Assembly: GCF_040144835.1 (NCBI RefSeq)
Contig: NZ_CP151632.1
Coordinates: 3,906,001 to 3,970,000, forward strand
Length of the DNA stretch: 64,000 nucleotides
DNA from: Microbacterium sp. LWS13-1.2
GTDB lineage: Bacteria; Actinomycetota; Actinomycetes; Actinomycetales; Microbacteriaceae
Direction: 5' to 3'
The position numbers and the translations under genes were made by a program. Of the stretch, positions 47,065 to 56,065 are shown in pieces. The notes beneath the pieces are model-generated. The model made no database searches. It saw nothing but the letters and a program-made list of their open reading frames with translations, and was not told the DNA's origin. How positions within the stretch are numbered: the stretch's first letter is position 1; the number at the start of each line of letters is the position of its first letter.

Positions 47065-48359
47065 CCGGTGACGCTGTCGAACCGTTCGACGCGGTCGACG
47101 TCATCCGCGGCAAGCGCGACGGCGGCGCCGTGGCGGAGCCGGCCCTCCGCTGGATGGTCGACGCGTACACCCGCGGCTACGTCGCCGACTCGCAGATGGC
47201 GGCGTTCGCGATGGCGGTGCTCCTCAACGGGATGACGCGCGACGAGATCCGCGTCATGACCGACGCGATGATCGCGTCGGGGGAGCGCATGAGCTTCGCG
47301 GGACTCGGCAAGCCCACCGTCGACAAGCATTCGACCGGCGGCGTCGGCGACAAGATCACGCTGCCGCTCGCCCCGCTGGTCGCCTCGTTCGGCGTGGCGG
47401 TCCCACAGCTCTCGGGCCGAGGGCTCGGTCACACCGGCGGCACGCTCGACAAGCTCGAGTCGATTCCGGGATGGCGCGCGGCGCTGTCGAACGACGAGAT
47501 GTTCGCGCAGCTGCGCGACGTCGGCGCGGTCATCTGCGCCGCCGGCTCCGGGCTCGCGCCCGCCGACAAGAAGCTGTACGCGCTGCGCGACGTCACCGGC
47601 ACCGTCGAGGCGATCCCGCTCATCGCGTCGAGCATCATGTCGAAGAAGATCGCCGAGGGCACCGACGCGCTCGTGCTCGACGTGAAGTTCGGCTCGGGGG
47701 CGTTCATGCGCGACGTCGACCGCGCGCGCGAGCTGGCCCGCACCATGGTGGCGCTCGGCACCGACTCGGGCGTCGCGACGACCGCGCTCCTTACCGACAT
47801 GAACACGCCGCTCGGGCTCGCCATCGGCAACGCGAACGAGGTGCGCGAATCCGTCGAGGTGCTCGCCGGCGGCGGCCCCGCCGATGTCGTGGAGCTGACC
47901 GTCGCGCTCGCCCGCGAGATGCTCGCGCTCGCGGGACAACCGGACGCGGACGTCGAGGCGGCACTGCAGAACGGCCGCGCGATGGACGCCTGGCGCGCCA
48001 TGATCAGCGCGCAGGACGGCGAACCGGATGCCGCGCTGCCCGCCCCGAACGAGACCCACACGGTCACGGCCTCCCAGGCCGGATACGTCACCGGCATGGA
48101 GGCACTGCCGTTCGGCATCGCCGCGTGGCGCCTCGGTGCCGGTCGCGCGCGGGCGCAGGACCCGGTGCTGCATGCCGCGGGCATCGACCTCCATGTCAAG
48201 CCAGGCGATCAGGTGGCTGCCGGCCAGCCGCTGTTCACCCTGCTCGGCGAGGATGACTCGCGCTTCGAACGCGCCCTCGACGCCGTCGACGGCGCGTGGC
48301 AGATCGGCGCCGAGGCGCCGGCTGCCGCTCCTCTCGTCCTGGAACGCATCACCGCCTAG
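47061..48359 (+). CDS. deoA: Thymidine phosphorylase (pyrimidine-nucleoside phosphorylase)
   Basis: Splits thymidine or uridine with phosphate to base and pentose 1-phosphate. 432 residues. Signature SGRGLGHTGGTLDKLESIPG, the phosphate-binding DKHSTGGVGDK, and KKIAEGTDALVLDVKFGSGAF. The C-terminal PYNP domain has VKPGDQVAAGQPLF. Start ATG 47061 overlaps cdd. With cdd and add it routes imported nucleosides to bases and sugar phosphate. Confidence 0.96.
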   Translation: MTGDAVEPFDAVDVIRGKRDGGAVAEPALRWMVDAYTRGYVADSQMAAFAMAVLLNGMTRDEIRVMTDAMIASGERMSFAGLGKPTVDKHSTGGVGDKITLPLAPLVASFGVAVPQLSGRGLGHTGGTLDKLESIPGWRAALSNDEMFAQLRDVGAVICAAGSGLAPADKKLYALRDVTGTVEAIPLIASSIMSKKIAEGTDALVLDVKFGSGAFMRDVDRARELARTMVALGTDSGVATTALLTDMNTPLGLAIGNANEVRESVEVLAGGGPADVVELTVALAREMLALAGQPDADVEAALQNGRAMDAWRAMISAQDGEPDAALPAPNETHTVTASQAGYVTGMEALPFGIAAWRLGAGRARAQDPVLHAAGIDLHVKPGDQVAAGQPLFTLLGEDDSRFERALDAVDGAWQIGAEAPAAAPLVLERITA

Positions 48360-48372
48360 GCTGGGTCAGTCC

Positions 48373-48392
48373 CGCGCCGGGGATCCGGCGCG
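48373..48392. terminator. GC hairpin between deoA and add
   Basis: CGCGCCGG-GGAT-CCGGCGCG, 8-bp arms, 13 bases after the deoA stop. No T run, so a terminator is uncertain. Confidence 0.4.
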
Positions 48393-48452
48393 GCGCCGGG
48401 TCGCGGCATCCGTCCTCCACCCCCACTCGCGATCGCAATCGAGGAGAAATCC

Positions 48453-49568
48453 ATGCCCATCGACCAGCACGGCGACGCCATTCTCGACGGTCTGTCGCTC
48501 AGGAGCCTGCCCAAGGTGTCGCTGCACGATCACCTCGACGGCGGCGTGCGGCCGGCGACGATCATCGAGCTGGCCGATGCGATCGGGCTCGATGTCCCGG
48601 AGTCCGAGCCGGACGACCTGGCGGACTGGTTCGCCGAGAAGAGCGATTCGGGTTCCCTCGTGGAGTACCTGAAGACGTTCGACCTCACGACCGCCGTGAT
48701 GCAGACCCGCGAGGGCCTCACGCGCGTCGCGCGGGAGTTCGTCGAGGACCTCGCCGCCGACGGCGTGATCTACGGCGAGGTGCGGTGGGCGCCCGAGCAG
48801 CACCTCGCGCGCGGGCTGTCGCTGGACGAGGTCGTCGCCGCCGTCCAGGAGGGCATCGAGGAGGGTGAGGATGCCGCTGAACGTCGGGGCAACGACATCC
48901 GCGTCGGTCAGCTGATCACCGCGATGCGTCACACCGACCGGTCGCTGGAGATCGCTCGCCTTGCCGTCGAGTGGCGCAACCGCGGCGCGGTCGGCTTCGA
49001 CATCGCCGGCCCCGAGGACGGGTTCCCCGCCTCGAACCACCGCGCTGCGTTCGACTACCTCGCGTCGGAGTTCTTCCCCGCGACCGTCCACGCCGGTGAG
49101 GCGGCCGGGCTCGAGTCGATCCGCTCGGCGCTCATCGACGGCCGTGCGCTGCGGCTCGGCCACGGCGTGCGCATCGCCGAGGACCTCGAGGTCGTCTCCC
49201 GCGCCGGCGAAGAGGTGCTGGTGCAGTTCGGCGACCTCGCCCGCTGGGTGCGGGACCGCGAGATCCCCCTCGAGCTGTCGCCGTCGTCCAACCTGCAGAC
49301 GGGCGCGATCGAGCGCTGGGGCACGACGATGGAGGACCACCCCTTCGACCTGCTGTACCAGCTCGGCTTCTCGGTGACCGTGAATGTCGACAACCGCACC
49401 ATGAGCCGCACGTCGCTGACACGCGAGCTCGCGCTGCTCGTCGAGACCTTCGAGTACGGGCTCGACGACCTCGAGGCGTTCCAGCTCAACGCCGCGGCCG
49501 GCGCCTTCCTCCCCGTGGAGGAGCGCGAGGAGCTCATCGACCTCATCGCCGAGGGCTTCGACGCGTAG
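48453..49568 (+). CDS. add: Adenosine deaminase
   Basis: Converts adenosine and deoxyadenosine to inosine forms. 371 residues. Zinc ligands are in KVSLHDHLDGG and VHAGEAAG; LRLGHGVRIAEDL and ELSPSSNLQTGAI follow. The last metal aspartate is in NVDNRTMS, the variant used by actinobacterial enzymes in place of NTDDP. ATG 48453 has GAGGAG upstream. Last gene of the nucleoside cluster, ended by a hairpin. Confidence 0.95.
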   Translation: MPIDQHGDAILDGLSLRSLPKVSLHDHLDGGVRPATIIELADAIGLDVPESEPDDLADWFAEKSDSGSLVEYLKTFDLTTAVMQTREGLTRVAREFVEDLAADGVIYGEVRWAPEQHLARGLSLDEVVAAVQEGIEEGEDAAERRGNDIRVGQLITAMRHTDRSLEIARLAVEWRNRGAVGFDIAGPEDGFPASNHRAAFDYLASEFFPATVHAGEAAGLESIRSALIDGRALRLGHGVRIAEDLEVVSRAGEEVLVQFGDLARWVRDREIPLELSPSSNLQTGAIERWGTTMEDHPFDLLYQLGFSVTVNVDNRTMSRTSLTRELALLVETFEYGLDDLEAFQLNAAAGAFLPVEEREELIDLIAEGFDA

Positions 49569-49584
49569 TCGTTTCGCAATCGGA

Positions 49585-49615
49585 GAGCGGATGCCTCGGC
49601 TCGAGGCATCCGCTC
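49585..49615 (+). terminator. Hairpin after add with inverted GGATGCC pair
   Basis: GAGCGGATGCCTC and GAGGCATCCGCTC, perfect 13-bp arms around GGCTC, followed by GTTCGTGC. It lies 17 bases after the add stop. Confidence 0.8.
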
Positions 49616-49642
49616 GTTCGTGCGGCGCCGTGCAGCCGCGGG

Positions 49643-49840
49643 TCTCTTGCGCAGGCGCGGTCCAGGATCCGCGGGTCTCTTGCGCAGGCGCGGTCCAGGA
49701 TCCGCGGGTCTCTTGCGCAGGCGCGGTCCAGGATCCGCGGGTCTCTTGCGCAGGCGCGGTCCAGGATCCGCGGGTCTCTTGCGCAGGCGCGGTCCAGGAT
49801 TCGCGGGTCTCTTGCGCAGGCGCGGTCCAGGATCCGCGGG
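49643..49840. repeat. 33-bp tandem repeat, six units
   Basis: The unit begins TCTCTTGCGCAGGCGCGGTC and ends CAGGATCCGCGGG, 33 bases, repeated head to tail six times (starts 49643, 49676, 49709, 49742, 49775, 49808). Only one unit has a change (GATTCGCGGG near 49798). Because 33 is a multiple of 3, all six frames stay open and give spurious repeat ORFs. The last unit merges into a 50-bp palindrome, whose left arm GGTCCAGGATCCGCGGG it copies. Confidence 0.95.
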
Positions 49841-49873
49841 TTCTGGGCGCGAGGAGCCTGGGATTCCTGGACC
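49824..49873. repeat. 50-bp imperfect palindrome, copy 3
   Basis: GGTCCAGG-ATCCGCGGGTTC at the left and GGATTCCTGGACC at the right. Forms a pair with the next copy at an 84-base period. Confidence 0.85.
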
Positions 49874-49907
49874 GGACCCAGGTGCGAGCAGGTGTGCCGA
49901 GGTATGC

Positions 49908-49957
49908 GGTCCAGGTTTCGCAGGTTCCGGAGGCCGGGTCCCTGGGATTCCTGGACC
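49908..49957. repeat. 50-bp imperfect palindrome, copy 4
   Basis: GGTCCAGGTTTCGCAGGTTC at the left and CCTGGGATTCCTGGACC at the right, close to copy 2 at 2555 in its left arm. GGACCCAGGTGCGAGC follows both copies 3 and 4. Confidence 0.85.
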
Positions 49958-50107
49958 GGACCCAGGTGCGAGCCGGACCGCCGAGCGCACGCGCGCCGGC
50001 GACGCCGTCGGATAGCGCCTCCTCCACAGCGAGGTGAACTGTGGCGATGCGCACAGATCAGGTCAGCTGGGACCAGACCGCGCGGCCGCTGCGCTGGACT
50101 CGGGTGT

Positions 50108-51046
50108 GTGACGACAAGGGAATCCCCGTTCGGCAGCGAGCCGTTCCGGGTCGGCGACGCCATTGCCCGCGGGGTCGGGCGCGGAGCGCTCGACGGACCG
50201 CTCTTCGAGCGACCTTTCCACGGAGTCCGCGAGTGGCGGCATGTCGACGAACTCGACGCGCGCCCTCCGGCGCAGCTCTCGCGGAGCGAGCTTCGGTTGC
50301 GCGCTTTCCGAAGGCGCTGCAGGCAGTTCGCTACGCGCATGCACGAGAGCGACTTCTTCAGTCACTCCACCGCGCTGATCCTCCACGGGGCACCGACGCC
50401 CGACGCGTGGGACGAGGTGATTCACGTCTCCGCGATCAGACCGCGGAATCCCGCCCGTACGAAGACCGTCGTATCGCACCGGCTGGCGACGCGAGAGCCC
50501 GCCTCGCAGCGGGTGGCGGGACTGCGCCTCGAAGCGCCGGATCGGGCCTGGGTGCAGGCATCGGCTCATCTCTGCGATGTGGAGCTCATCGTTGCAGCCG
50601 ACTTCCTCGTCGCGCGCCGCCGGCGGCTGGCCACGATCGATCAGCTGCGCGCGGAGGCGTCGAGGGCGCGATGCGCCCGACTGCAGCCGCTGCTCGACCG
50701 GGTACGCGAGGGTTCGGAGTCGCCTCGGGAGACGAAGCTCCGCTTGGAGCTGACCGATGCGGGACTGCCTGAGCCGGAGTTGGCGCTGGAGTTGATCCGG
50801 CCCGATGGCGGCCTCGCCGCGCGCCTCGACCTGGCGTACCCGGCGTACCGTGTCGCCGTCGAGTACGACGGTCGACAGCACGCCGAAGATGTCTACCAGT
50901 TCGCGCGCGATGCCGACCGGTGGCGAGACATCGCCGAGCTCGATTGGCAGCTGGTCAGAATCCTCCATCACCACGTGACGCCCGACCCGAGCGTCGCCAT
51001 CGACCTCGTCCGCCGGGCATTGGCGCGCGCGGGATGGCGTCCTTAG
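50108..51046 (+). CDS. DUF559 (PD-(D/E)XK-like) protein
   Basis: About 312 residues. The N-terminus lacks an obvious HTH but has the HESDFFSHSTALILHGAP segment found in AbiEi-like proteins. The C-terminus reads AARLDLAYPAYRVAVEYDGR then QHAEDVYQFARDADRWRDI and LVRILHHH, the DUF559 pattern with Asp and Glu and, in place of the lysine, Gln. Start at GTG 50108 is the best guess; there is no Shine-Dalgarno site. It is enclosed by the 33-bp array and two 50-bp palindromes before it, and two more after it. Same class as the genes at 29231 and 63290. A nuclease is suggested by fold only. Confidence 0.6.
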   Translation: MTTRESPFGSEPFRVGDAIARGVGRGALDGPLFERPFHGVREWRHVDELDARPPAQLSRSELRLRAFRRRCRQFATRMHESDFFSHSTALILHGAPTPDAWDEVIHVSAIRPRNPARTKTVVSHRLATREPASQRVAGLRLEAPDRAWVQASAHLCDVELIVAADFLVARRRRLATIDQLRAEASRARCARLQPLLDRVREGSESPRETKLRLELTDAGLPEPELALELIRPDGGLAARLDLAYPAYRVAVEYDGRQHAEDVYQFARDADRWRDIAELDWQLVRILHHHVTPDPSVAIDLVRRALARAGWRP

Positions 51047-51099
51047 CTGTCGCGACATCGGATGTGGCCCGGATACGCAGGCGCGACCGAGTTGAGTGC

Positions 51100-51149
51100 G
51101 GTCCGGGTTGTGCAGGTTCTGGGTCCCGGAAACCTGAGATTCCTGGACC
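51100..51149. repeat. 50-bp imperfect palindrome, copy 5
   Basis: GGTCCGGGTTGTGCAGGTTC at the left and CCTGAGATTCCTGGACC at the right. Preceded by CGAGTTGAGTGC, as is copy 6, so the pair arose by tandem duplication of an 83-base unit. Confidence 0.85.
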
Positions 51150-51182
51150 GCTGGGTGTGCAATCGCGCTACCGAGTTGAGTG

Positions 51183-51232
51183 CGGTCCGGGTTGTGCAGG
51201 TTCTGGGTCCCGGAAACAGGAGATTCCTGGAC
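51183..51232. repeat. 50-bp imperfect palindrome, copy 6
   Basis: Nearly identical to copy 5 (differences are in the right arm, ACAGGAGATTCC), starting 83 bases after it. Confidence 0.85.
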
Positions 51233-51248
51233 CGAGCGGCTGAGAACG

Positions 51249-51275
51249 GCGGATGCCTCGGCTCGGGGCATCCGC
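51249..51275 (-). terminator. Inverted GGATGCC pair after the SDR gene
   Basis: GCGGATGCC and GGCATCCGC around CTCGGCTCG, just past the SDR stop at 51279 on the minus strand. Terminator-like, for the FMO-BASS-SDR operon. Confidence 0.6.
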
Positions 51276-51278
51276 TGC

Positions 51279-52343
51279 TCAGCGGCGTGCGACGCCGGGA
51301 TGCGTGGCCAGGTACGCCTCGAACGCCTCGGCCGAGGTCTTGCTGGGCGTGTAGCCGAAGTCCTGCTTGAGGGCGCGGTTGGCGAGCACCGGACGATGGC
51401 GCAGGAAGCCGACCTGCTCGGGGCCGTGGACGGTGAGGCGCAGCATCCGCCCCACACGGAGGCCGAAGCCGAGGACGCCGGCGGGCACGGTCACGACCGG
51501 CTTGCCCAGGCGCTGCGCGATCTCCGGCACGGTGACGCGGCCGTCGCCGGCGACGTTGTAGACCCCGGGGGGTCCGTCGGTGGCCGCGCGCGCCATCGCG
51601 GCGGCGACGTCGTCGACCCACACGAAGACGAACGGCGACTCCGAGCCGCGCACCTTGAGCAGCGCCCGGCCGTCCCAGAGCGCGGTGATCTGGTTCTGCA
51701 CCGTGGGACCGAGGATCGTGCCGATGCGGAACACCACCTGCTCGAGCTCGGGGTGCGCGGTGCGGTAGCCGGCGAGCAGCTGCTCGACGAGGCGCTTGTG
51801 CTTGGAGTATGGGAACTCGTCGTTGCCGCGCACGGGGTCGGACTCGCGCAGCCACTCGGGATTGTCGGCGTGGTAGCCGTACGCGGCTCCTGACGACGAC
51901 ACCACGACGCGCCGCACACCGGCCTCGACACAGGCCTCGAGCACGTGGCGCGAACCGTCGACGTCGACGCGGTACTCGAGGTCGTGGTCGCGGCCGGGAT
52001 GGACGATCGCGGCGAGGTGCACGACGACGTCGATGCGGTGACGCTCGAGCAGCGGCACCAGTCCGGCGGCGCGCGTCACGTCGCAGTCGTCGTACACGAC
52101 TCCCTCGATGGGATGCTCGGGCCGCCGCACGTCGCCCGCAACGACCAGGTCCACGTCCGGGTGCGCGACGAGCGCTGCGGCCACGTGCGACCCGAGGAAG
52201 CCGGCGCCGCCCGTGACCAGCACCCGCACGCGCTCGTGGCGGACGCGGTGCGCAGCGGGATCGGTCACGGTGATCGGCTGCGTCGAGAGGCTGCTCAGCG
52301 CGGCGGCAGCGCGCGCCGCGCCGGTGTGCCCGGCGCGGCTCAT
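51279..52343 (-). CDS. NAD(P)-dependent epimerase/dehydratase (extended SDR)
   Basis: A 354-residue extended short-chain dehydrogenase. After an N-terminal extension of about 38 residues comes the nucleotide fold RVLVTGGAGFLGSHVAAAL. The catalytic pair is YSKHKRLVE, with SSSGAAYGYH upstream as the Ser region. The family includes nucleotide-sugar epimerases and 3-beta-hydroxysteroid dehydrogenases; the sequence alone does not choose. It is the last gene of an FMO-BASS-SDR operon, overlapping the transporter stop by 4 bases. Confidence 0.85.
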   Translation of the reverse strand: MSRAGHTGAARAAAALSSLSTQPITVTDPAAHRVRHERVRVLVTGGAGFLGSHVAAALVAHPDVDLVVAGDVRRPEHPIEGVVYDDCDVTRAAGLVPLLERHRIDVVVHLAAIVHPGRDHDLEYRVDVDGSRHVLEACVEAGVRRVVVSSSGAAYGYHADNPEWLRESDPVRGNDEFPYSKHKRLVEQLLAGYRTAHPELEQVVFRIGTILGPTVQNQITALWDGRALLKVRGSESPFVFVWVDDVAAAMARAATDGPPGVYNVAGDGRVTVPEIAQRLGKPVVTVPAGVLGFGLRVGRMLRLTVHGPEQVGFLRHRPVLANRALKQDFGYTPSKTSAEAFEAYLATHPGVARR

Positions 52344-53338
52344 TCCGGTGCTCCCGCCGAGGCGCCGGGTTCCGCGGCGCCGGACCGGGGGTTCCCGCTG
52401 CGCACCGCGTGGCGCGAGGCGTCGCCCTTCGCCGACCCGGTGCGCCGCCTGGTGTGGCGGGCCCAGAGGCCGGCGACGGCGAGACCGGCGATGATGTCCC
52501 AGATGCCCCACCAGCCGGCCACGATGGCCATGCCGCCGAGGCCGCCGAAGAACGCGAAGACGAGGCCGAGACCGAGACCCGCATTGCGGATGCCGACCTC
52601 GAACGTCATCGCCTTGCGCTCCCGGGTGCCGAGGCCGCCGACGACGGCGGTCGTGTAGCCGATGCCCAGCGCCACGGCGTCGTGGATGGTGACGACGAGG
52701 ACGATGATGCCGAGGAACGCCACGAAGTAGGCCCAGTTGCCCGCGAGCGCGGCAACGATGAACCCGACCAGCGCGATCAGCGAGAACCACTTCACCCACG
52801 GCTGGACTCTTCCCGCGAAGACCGGGAACCGGTTGCGGATGAACAGGCCGAGGGCGAACGGCACGCCGATGATGAGCAGGATGTCGCCGAGCATCGACCA
52901 CGGGTTGAGCTCGACCGCGACGAGCAGGTCTCGCGCCGTGGGGTGGAGCGACCCCCAGAACGCGACGGAGAGCGGCAGCACGAAGATGTAGAGGAGGTTC
53001 GACACCGCCGTCATCGACACCGACAGCGCGACGTTGCCCCCGGAGCGGTGCGTGAGCACCTGCGAGATATTGCCGGGCGGGCAGCAGGCGACGAGGATCA
53101 TGCCGAGCGCCATGGACGGTGTCACGGGCAGGATCAGGGTGAGCCCGAAGGTCACCGCCGGCAGCACGACGAGCTGAGCCAGGATCGCGATGACGAAGGG
53201 CTTGGGCTTGCGGGCGACGACCTTGAAGTCGTCGATGGTGGTGTCCAGCGCGATGCCGAACATGATGAGCCCGAGCACCACGTTGAGGATGACGAGCGTC
53301 CCGGGATTGAAGTTGAGCAGGACGTCGTCCGGGTTCAT
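52340..53338 (-). CDS. Bile acid:sodium symporter (BASS) family transporter
   Basis: A 332-residue membrane protein with nine to ten helices and the BASS segments GIALDTTIDDFKVVARKPKP, ACCPPGNISQVLTHRSGGNV and TFEVGIRNAGLGLGLVFAFF (the crossover helix region). A hydrophilic tail of about 45 residues is unusual and may be disordered. The family carries organic anions such as bile acids or 2-oxoacids with sodium. Overlaps both neighbours by 4 bases, so the three genes are coupled. Confidence 0.9.
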   Translation of the reverse strand: MNPDDVLLNFNPGTLVILNVVLGLIMFGIALDTTIDDFKVVARKPKPFVIAILAQLVVLPAVTFGLTLILPVTPSMALGMILVACCPPGNISQVLTHRSGGNVALSVSMTAVSNLLYIFVLPLSVAFWGSLHPTARDLLVAVELNPWSMLGDILLIIGVPFALGLFIRNRFPVFAGRVQPWVKWFSLIALVGFIVAALAGNWAYFVAFLGIIVLVVTIHDAVALGIGYTTAVVGGLGTRERKAMTFEVGIRNAGLGLGLVFAFFGGLGGMAIVAGWWGIWDIIAGLAVAGLWARHTRRRTGSAKGDASRHAVRSGNPRSGAAEPGASAGAPE

Positions 53339-54765
53339 GCCGTCACCTTCTTCTCAGCGGCGTGTGAACCGCCGCCTTGCACGCCTGCGCCCTGCACGCC
53401 GACGCTCTTGCGGACCAGGCGGCTCCGCCGCGACGGCCGGGTGGCGGCATCCGTCCTCAATGCCTGCGTGGCAGCGCGGACGGCGCGGCGGTAGGCGTCC
53501 TTGTTGACGTAGTACGACATGCGTTCGAGGCCGAGGTAGTGGTACCCGCCTGTCAGGTCCGGCCAGGGTTCGCTGATGACCCTCGTGCGGAAGGCCGCGG
53601 CGCGGTCGGGGTGGCGCTCGAGCGCCGCGAGGTAGGCCGCGATGAGCTCGGCCTGCTCGTAGCGCCCCTGCCAGCCGATTCCGGATGCCTCGATCATGCC
53701 CATCACGTAGAGCCCGTTGAACGACGGGGTGAACGCGTTGAGGAAGAGGCGCGGTGCCATGCCGCTCCAGGCGAGCGCGCTGCGATCGACGAATGGGTAG
53801 TCGAGCTTGTAGCCGGTGGCGAGGAGCACGGTGTCGTACTCGCCCGACGAGCTGTCGCGGAAGCGGACGGTGCGGCCGTCGAAGCGGTCGATGTCGGGCA
53901 CGATGCGCAGGTCGCCCTGGCCGAGGTGGTTGAGGATGAGCGTGTTGACGATCGGGTGCGACTCGTAGATCTTGTAGTCGGGCCTGGGGAAGCCGAACCG
54001 CACCGGGTCGCCGGTGAAGGCGCGCAGCACCCGCGTGTCGACGAACTGCTTCAGTCGCGCGGGCAGCGGCCGCCCCTGGTTGAGCGTGTCGGACGGCTTG
54101 CCGAAGAGATACCGTGGCACGAAGTAGTAGCCGCGACGCGCGCTCATGTCGACGGATGCCGCGTGATGCACGGCGTCGACGGCGATGTCGCAGCCGGAGT
54201 TGCCGGCGCCGATGATGAGGACGCGCTTGCCGGTCAGCTGGGTCGCGGACTTGTAGGCGCTGGTGTGCAGGAGCTCGCCGCTGAACTCGCCGCGGAACGC
54301 CGGGACGTTCGGCTCCGCGAGCGTGCCGTTCGCGAGGATCACCCCGTCGTAGCGCTGCTGCGTCGCCTCGCCCGTGCCGCCGGCGTCACCGCCGGTGCCG
54401 GTGGCCCGCAGCATCCAGCCGCCGTCTTCCGTGCGGTCGAGCGACGTGACCCTCGTGTCGAAGCGGAAGTGCTCGGTCAGCCCGAAGTGGTCGGCGAAGT
54501 CGCGGAAGTATGTGATCAGCTCACGGTGGCTCGGGTAGTCCGCCGTGGTGCGCATGGGGAACTCGGAGAACTCCGTCGTGGTCCGCGACGAGATGAGGTG
54601 CGCGGAGTCGTACATCGTCGAGCGCGGGTTCTCGATGTCCCAGAGGCCGCCGACGCCGCGTGACGCCTCGAACCCGTCGAAGTCGATCCCGGCCTTCTGC
54701 AGGGCGCGGGCTGCCGACAGCCCCGATGGCCCGGCGCCGATGATGGCGTAGCGGTGGTCGCTCAT
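53335..54765 (-). CDS. Flavin-containing monooxygenase (FMO)
   Basis: A 476-residue NADPH-dependent FAD monooxygenase. FAD fold AIIGAGPSGLSAARALQKAG at residues 7-26, the NADPH fold VLIIGAGNSGCDIAVDA near residue 185 and an FMO-like ATGYK close to residue 320. The fingerprint between the folds is degenerate. Family members oxidise N or S atoms or act as Baeyer-Villiger enzymes. The Lys/Arg-rich C-terminus after residue 440 is unusually long. First gene of the operon with the BASS transporter and SDR. The promoter lies in 54766-54910, where TTAATGCCGCTTCACGCTTAG on the minus strand is AT-rich. Confidence 0.9.
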   Translation of the reverse strand: MSDHRYAIIGAGPSGLSAARALQKAGIDFDGFEASRGVGGLWDIENPRSTMYDSAHLISSRTTTEFSEFPMRTTADYPSHRELITYFRDFADHFGLTEHFRFDTRVTSLDRTEDGGWMLRATGTGGDAGGTGEATQQRYDGVILANGTLAEPNVPAFRGEFSGELLHTSAYKSATQLTGKRVLIIGAGNSGCDIAVDAVHHAASVDMSARRGYYFVPRYLFGKPSDTLNQGRPLPARLKQFVDTRVLRAFTGDPVRFGFPRPDYKIYESHPIVNTLILNHLGQGDLRIVPDIDRFDGRTVRFRDSSSGEYDTVLLATGYKLDYPFVDRSALAWSGMAPRLFLNAFTPSFNGLYVMGMIEASGIGWQGRYEQAELIAAYLAALERHPDRAAAFRTRVISEPWPDLTGGYHYLGLERMSYYVNKDAYRRAVRAATQALRTDAATRPSRRSRLVRKSVGVQGAGVQGGGSHAAEKKVTA

Positions 54766-54910
54766 TGATCCTCACGTTCGTCGATGCGCACGTCCTCGTG
54801 CCGGCGTGACGATTCCGCCGACAGAACACTAAGCGTGAAGCGGCATTAACCGAAATCGGTGCGCGGCGGATGAGCGTAGCCCGACCGTGCGGCTCAACCT
54901 GCGAACACGC

Positions 54911-56065
54911 TCAGCCCGCGAGCTCGGCCTGCCGTGCAGCGACGACCGCCTCGACCTTCGGGAACAGTGGATGCTGCGGCTCGAGGCCCGTGACGGATGC
55001 CGTGAAGCCGGCAGCATCCTGCTCCCGCAGCATCCGCTGCAGGTCCACCGACTGGGCGTCCTCCGTGTCGTCGAACGCGAGCGCCGCACCCATCGCGGCG
55101 ACCAGTGCGTCGACGCCGAGACCGCGCTCGGCGGCTTCGGCGGCGGGGCCGACGAACCGCTCGTGCCGCGACAGCTTGCGCAGCGGCTGGCGGCCCACGC
55201 GCCACACCGTGTCGGGGAGGGCGGTGTTGCGGAAGCGGCTCAGGATCGTGGCACGGTACGCCGCCAGCGACTCGGCATCGAGTCCGTGCTTGGCCTCGAG
55301 CAGCGCCGAGGTCTCTTCGAGCGCCGCCTCCACCCGCGCCGCCAGCGCCGGGTCGGAGAGAGCCTGCGCGATCCCCTCGACGCCCGCCTGGGCACCGAAG
55401 TACGCCGTCGCGGCGTGCCCGGTGTTGACCGTGAAGAGCTTGCGCTCGATGTACGGCTCGAGGTCGTCGACGAAGTGGGCGCCGGGGATGCGGGGAGGGT
55501 CGTCGCCGAACGGCGGCCGCTCGATCGCCCACTCGAAGAACGGCTCGACGGTGACGTCCACGCCGCCGCCCTCGGGCTGGCCGGGCACGATGCGGTCGAC
55601 CGCGGTGTTCGCGAACACGGCGCGTGAGGCGAGTGCGTCCCAGGCATCGCCCGCGAGCGCCTTGATCTCGTCGCGGAGCAGATCGGTGGCGTTGATGGCG
55701 TTCTCGCACGCCATGATCTGCAGCGGAGGGCTGGACGGATCGCGGAGGGCGAGCCCACCGACGATATGCGGCGCCACGAACTTCAGGATCGTCGGTCCGA
55801 CGGCGGTCGTGACGACGTTGGCGCCCGCGATCTCCTCCACGACGAGCTCCGGATGCTCGGCGCTGTTGATCGCCCGGAAGCCGGTGACGACCGTGTCGCG
55901 GCCGCCGTCGCCCACCTCGTGCACCGTGTAGCGGGACGCGTGGTTGATCGCGTCGACGAGCGGTGCGGCGACATCCGAGAACACGAGCTCGTACCCGCCC
56001 TCGTGCAGGAGCAGCCCGACGAAGCCGCGGCCGATGTTGCCCGCACCGAAGTGGACGGCCTTCAT
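54911..56065 (-). CDS. mtlD: Mannitol-1-phosphate 5-dehydrogenase
   Basis: Oxidises mannitol 1-phosphate from the PTS to fructose 6-phosphate with NAD. 384 residues. The NAD fold starts directly at [20 protein letters not shown], followed by the long-chain mannitol dehydrogenase segment [16 protein letters not shown] with the catalytic Lys. Start ATG 56065 shares a base with the mtlF stop. The genes mtlF and mtlD are an operon; mtlA lies 164 bases upstream on the same strand. Confidence 0.96.
   Translation of the reverse strand: MKAVHFGAGNIGRGFVGLLLHEGGYELVFSDVAAPLVDAINHASRYTVHEVGDGGRDTVVTGFRAINSAEHPELVVEEIAGANVVTTAVGPTILKFVAPHIVGGLALRDPSSPPLQIMACENAINATDLLRDEIKALAGDAWDALASRAVFANTAVDRIVPGQPEGGGVDVTVEPFFEWAIERPPFGDDPPRIPGAHFVDDLEPYIERKLFTVNTGHAATAYFGAQAGVEGIAQALSDPALAARVEAALEETSALLEAKHGLDAESLAAYRATILSRFRNTALPDTVWRVGRQPLRKLSRHERFVGPAAEAAERGLGVDALVAAMGAALAFDDTEDAQSVDLQRMLREQDAAGFTASVTGLEPQHPLFPKVEAVVAARQAELAG

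Noticed and set aside
49643..49990. CRISPR-like array
   Set aside because: The 33-bp units abut with no spacers, and the 50-bp elements occur only in pairs with related flanks. No cas gene is present.
49591..50037. Repeat-protein ORFs across the 33-bp array (11-residue repeats)
   Set aside because: Every frame is open because 33 is a multiple of 3. There is no ribosome site, no signal peptide, and the frames run into palindromes.
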